The position numbers were made by a program, and so were the translations under genes. This document shows positions 63,301 to 64,000 of a stretch of DNA of 64,000 nucleotides, piece by piece (the stretch's first letter is position 1; each line of letters begins with the position of its first letter). The notes under the pieces are model-generated. The model saw only the letters and a list, made by a program, of their open reading frames with translations, was not told the origin of the DNA and did no database searches. The stretch lies in assembly GCF_000313615.1 (NCBI RefSeq), contig NZ_AMZQ01000013.1, forward strand, positions 1 through 64,000. Reading direction: 5' to 3'. The stretch comes from Campylobacter showae CSUNSWCD. GTDB lineage: Bacteria; Campylobacterota; Campylobacteria; Campylobacterales; Campylobacteraceae.

Positions 63301-63515
63301 ATTAATCTCATCAAATTTGACGCGGTTTGGCTGCGTCAAATTTGACTCAAATTTAAATTCTACTCGACTCGGTTTTAAAACTTCATCAAATTTATCCAAC
63401 TTCGGCTTTTTAAATTTAATCAAATTTTGCGCGAACGGTTTATTAAATTTGAGTGTTAAATTTGTGGTACGTGTAAATTTGAAATAAAAAAGTAGATAAA
63501 ATTTAAGTAGAAAAA

Positions 63516-63531
63516 GGGCGGTCTCCCACCC
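63516..63531 (-). terminator. Terminator of the second molybdoenzyme gene
   Basis: On the minus strand GGGTGG-GAGA-CCGCCC, a stem with a GNRA loop, then TTTTTCTAC, directly after the stop codon at 63537. Confidence 0.75.
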
Positions 63532-63536
63532 TAAAT

Positions 63537-64000
63537 TTAAGCCCTTACAGGCGACAAGTACGGATTTGCCGAGTGCATCGACATCTCGTTTTGCTCTCTA
63601 AATTTAATAAACTCCGTCTCGCTTAGACGTCTGATATTTGCTATAGTCATCTTTAGCGGCGTTATGCCTGAGAGCGGATCTGGATCGCCCGCGTTTGCTA
63701 GCTCGTTGCCGTCGGCCTCGCTATAGTGGAAGGTCGTAAATATCGTTCCTTCTCTCAGATCCGGATTTATGCGCAGTTTGGCCGCGATTTGGCCGCGTTT
63801 ATTTTGCACGAGCGCGTAGCAACCGTCTTCTAGCTCCCTCTCGCGAGCGATATCAGGGCTCACCTCTATGAGCGCACCTTCAACGCCGGCACCGTATTCA
63901 AGAGCCGGACACTCTCTCGTCATAGAGCCAGTGTGATAGTGGTATACCTTTCGTCCTGTCGTAAATAGGCACGGATATACCTCGTCCGGTACCTCGCTAA
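63537..64000 (-). CDS. Molybdopterin oxidoreductase, C-terminal part (5' end beyond window)
   Basis: Last 154 codons of a molybdopterin-family enzyme; the 5' end lies past 64000. The MGD-binding domain is recognisable in VYPCLFTTGRKVYHYHTGSM and in FTTFHYSEADGNELANAGDPDP. The sequence pattern suits a formate dehydrogenase-like or related oxidoreductase. It is convergent with fdhB and has its own terminator. Which substrate it uses cannot be told from this fragment. Confidence 0.85.
   Translation of the reverse strand, partial: SEVPDEVYPCLFTTGRKVYHYHTGSMTRECPALEYGAGVEGALIEVSPDIARERELEDGCYALVQNKRGQIAAKLRINPDLREGTIFTTFHYSEADGNELANAGDPDPLSGITPLKMTIANIRRLSETEFIKFREQNEMSMHSANPYLSPVRA

Overview
The window looks like a chromosome segment of a Campylobacter species with moderate GC, of the C. 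showae / C. rectus / C. concisus-curvus type. The evidence is the gene order flhF-flhG-fliA-fliM-fliY, the order flgR-flgQ-like-flgP-gyrA, the futalosine-pathway deaminase MqnX, the tungstate transporter TupABC, a selenocysteine formate dehydrogenase and the very heavy use of the word AAATTT. There are no insertion sequences, rRNA genes or CRISPR arrays.

Layout. 1-9.2 kb: housekeeping genes (ribD, thiF, sppA, mqnX, aroQ, an aminopeptidase P, folK) plus an Imm26-like/leucine-rich-repeat protein. 9.3-14.5 kb: a compact flagellar operon. 14.6-25 kb: LOG-family protein, mnmA, DUF488, a large DUF748/AsmA-like protein, prs, YqhA family and asd. 24.8-33.6 kb, minus strand: flgR, flgQ-like, flgP, gyrA, comF-like, two lipoproteins and lepA. 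33.8-37 kb: a single-chain restriction-modification protein (methylase plus two target-recognition domains) with a G9 tract between the two recognition domains. 37-43.3 kb: CDF zinc transporter, a cupin gene under a doubly operated promoter, a decayed oxidoreductase, an Rrf2 regulator, a DAACS symporter, hemE and a radical SAM protein. 43.4-51.5 kb: tRNA-Asn followed by a type I restriction-modification island (half-size hsdS, hsdM, full hsdS, DUF3800, a small overlapping ORF, hsdR, a zinc metallopeptidase). 52-64 kb: a molybdenum/tungsten/formate region (fdhD, a ModE-like regulator, a class V aminotransferase, tupA divergent from tupBC, a TorD-like chaperone, a small Tat protein, the selenoprotein fdhA, fdhB) and the 3' end of a second molybdopterin oxidoreductase.

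The most interesting signals are these. (1) The single-chain RM protein has its G9 tract placed so that a change of one G in either direction meets a stop codon at once, removing exactly the second recognition domain. Its N-terminal nuclease motif also appears to have lost the catalytic Glu (I-G-Y-K instead of the expected I-E-Y-K). Together these suggest a phase-variable, methylation-only epigenetic switch. (2) A repeated palindrome, near-consensus rTATGC-N7-GCAyAt, occurs upstream of fdhD/modE-like, between tupA and tupBC, and twice upstream of the formate dehydrogenase operon. It is a candidate operator of the ModE-like regulator, which carries an unusual duplicated Cys-containing N-terminal domain in place of a Mop domain. 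(3) Two identical TGTAA-N9-TTACA palindromes bracket a consensus promoter before the cupin gene. (4) Small coupled ORFs bridge tupB-tupC and DUF3800-hsdR. (5) A short hairpin repeat recurs in five intergenic regions.
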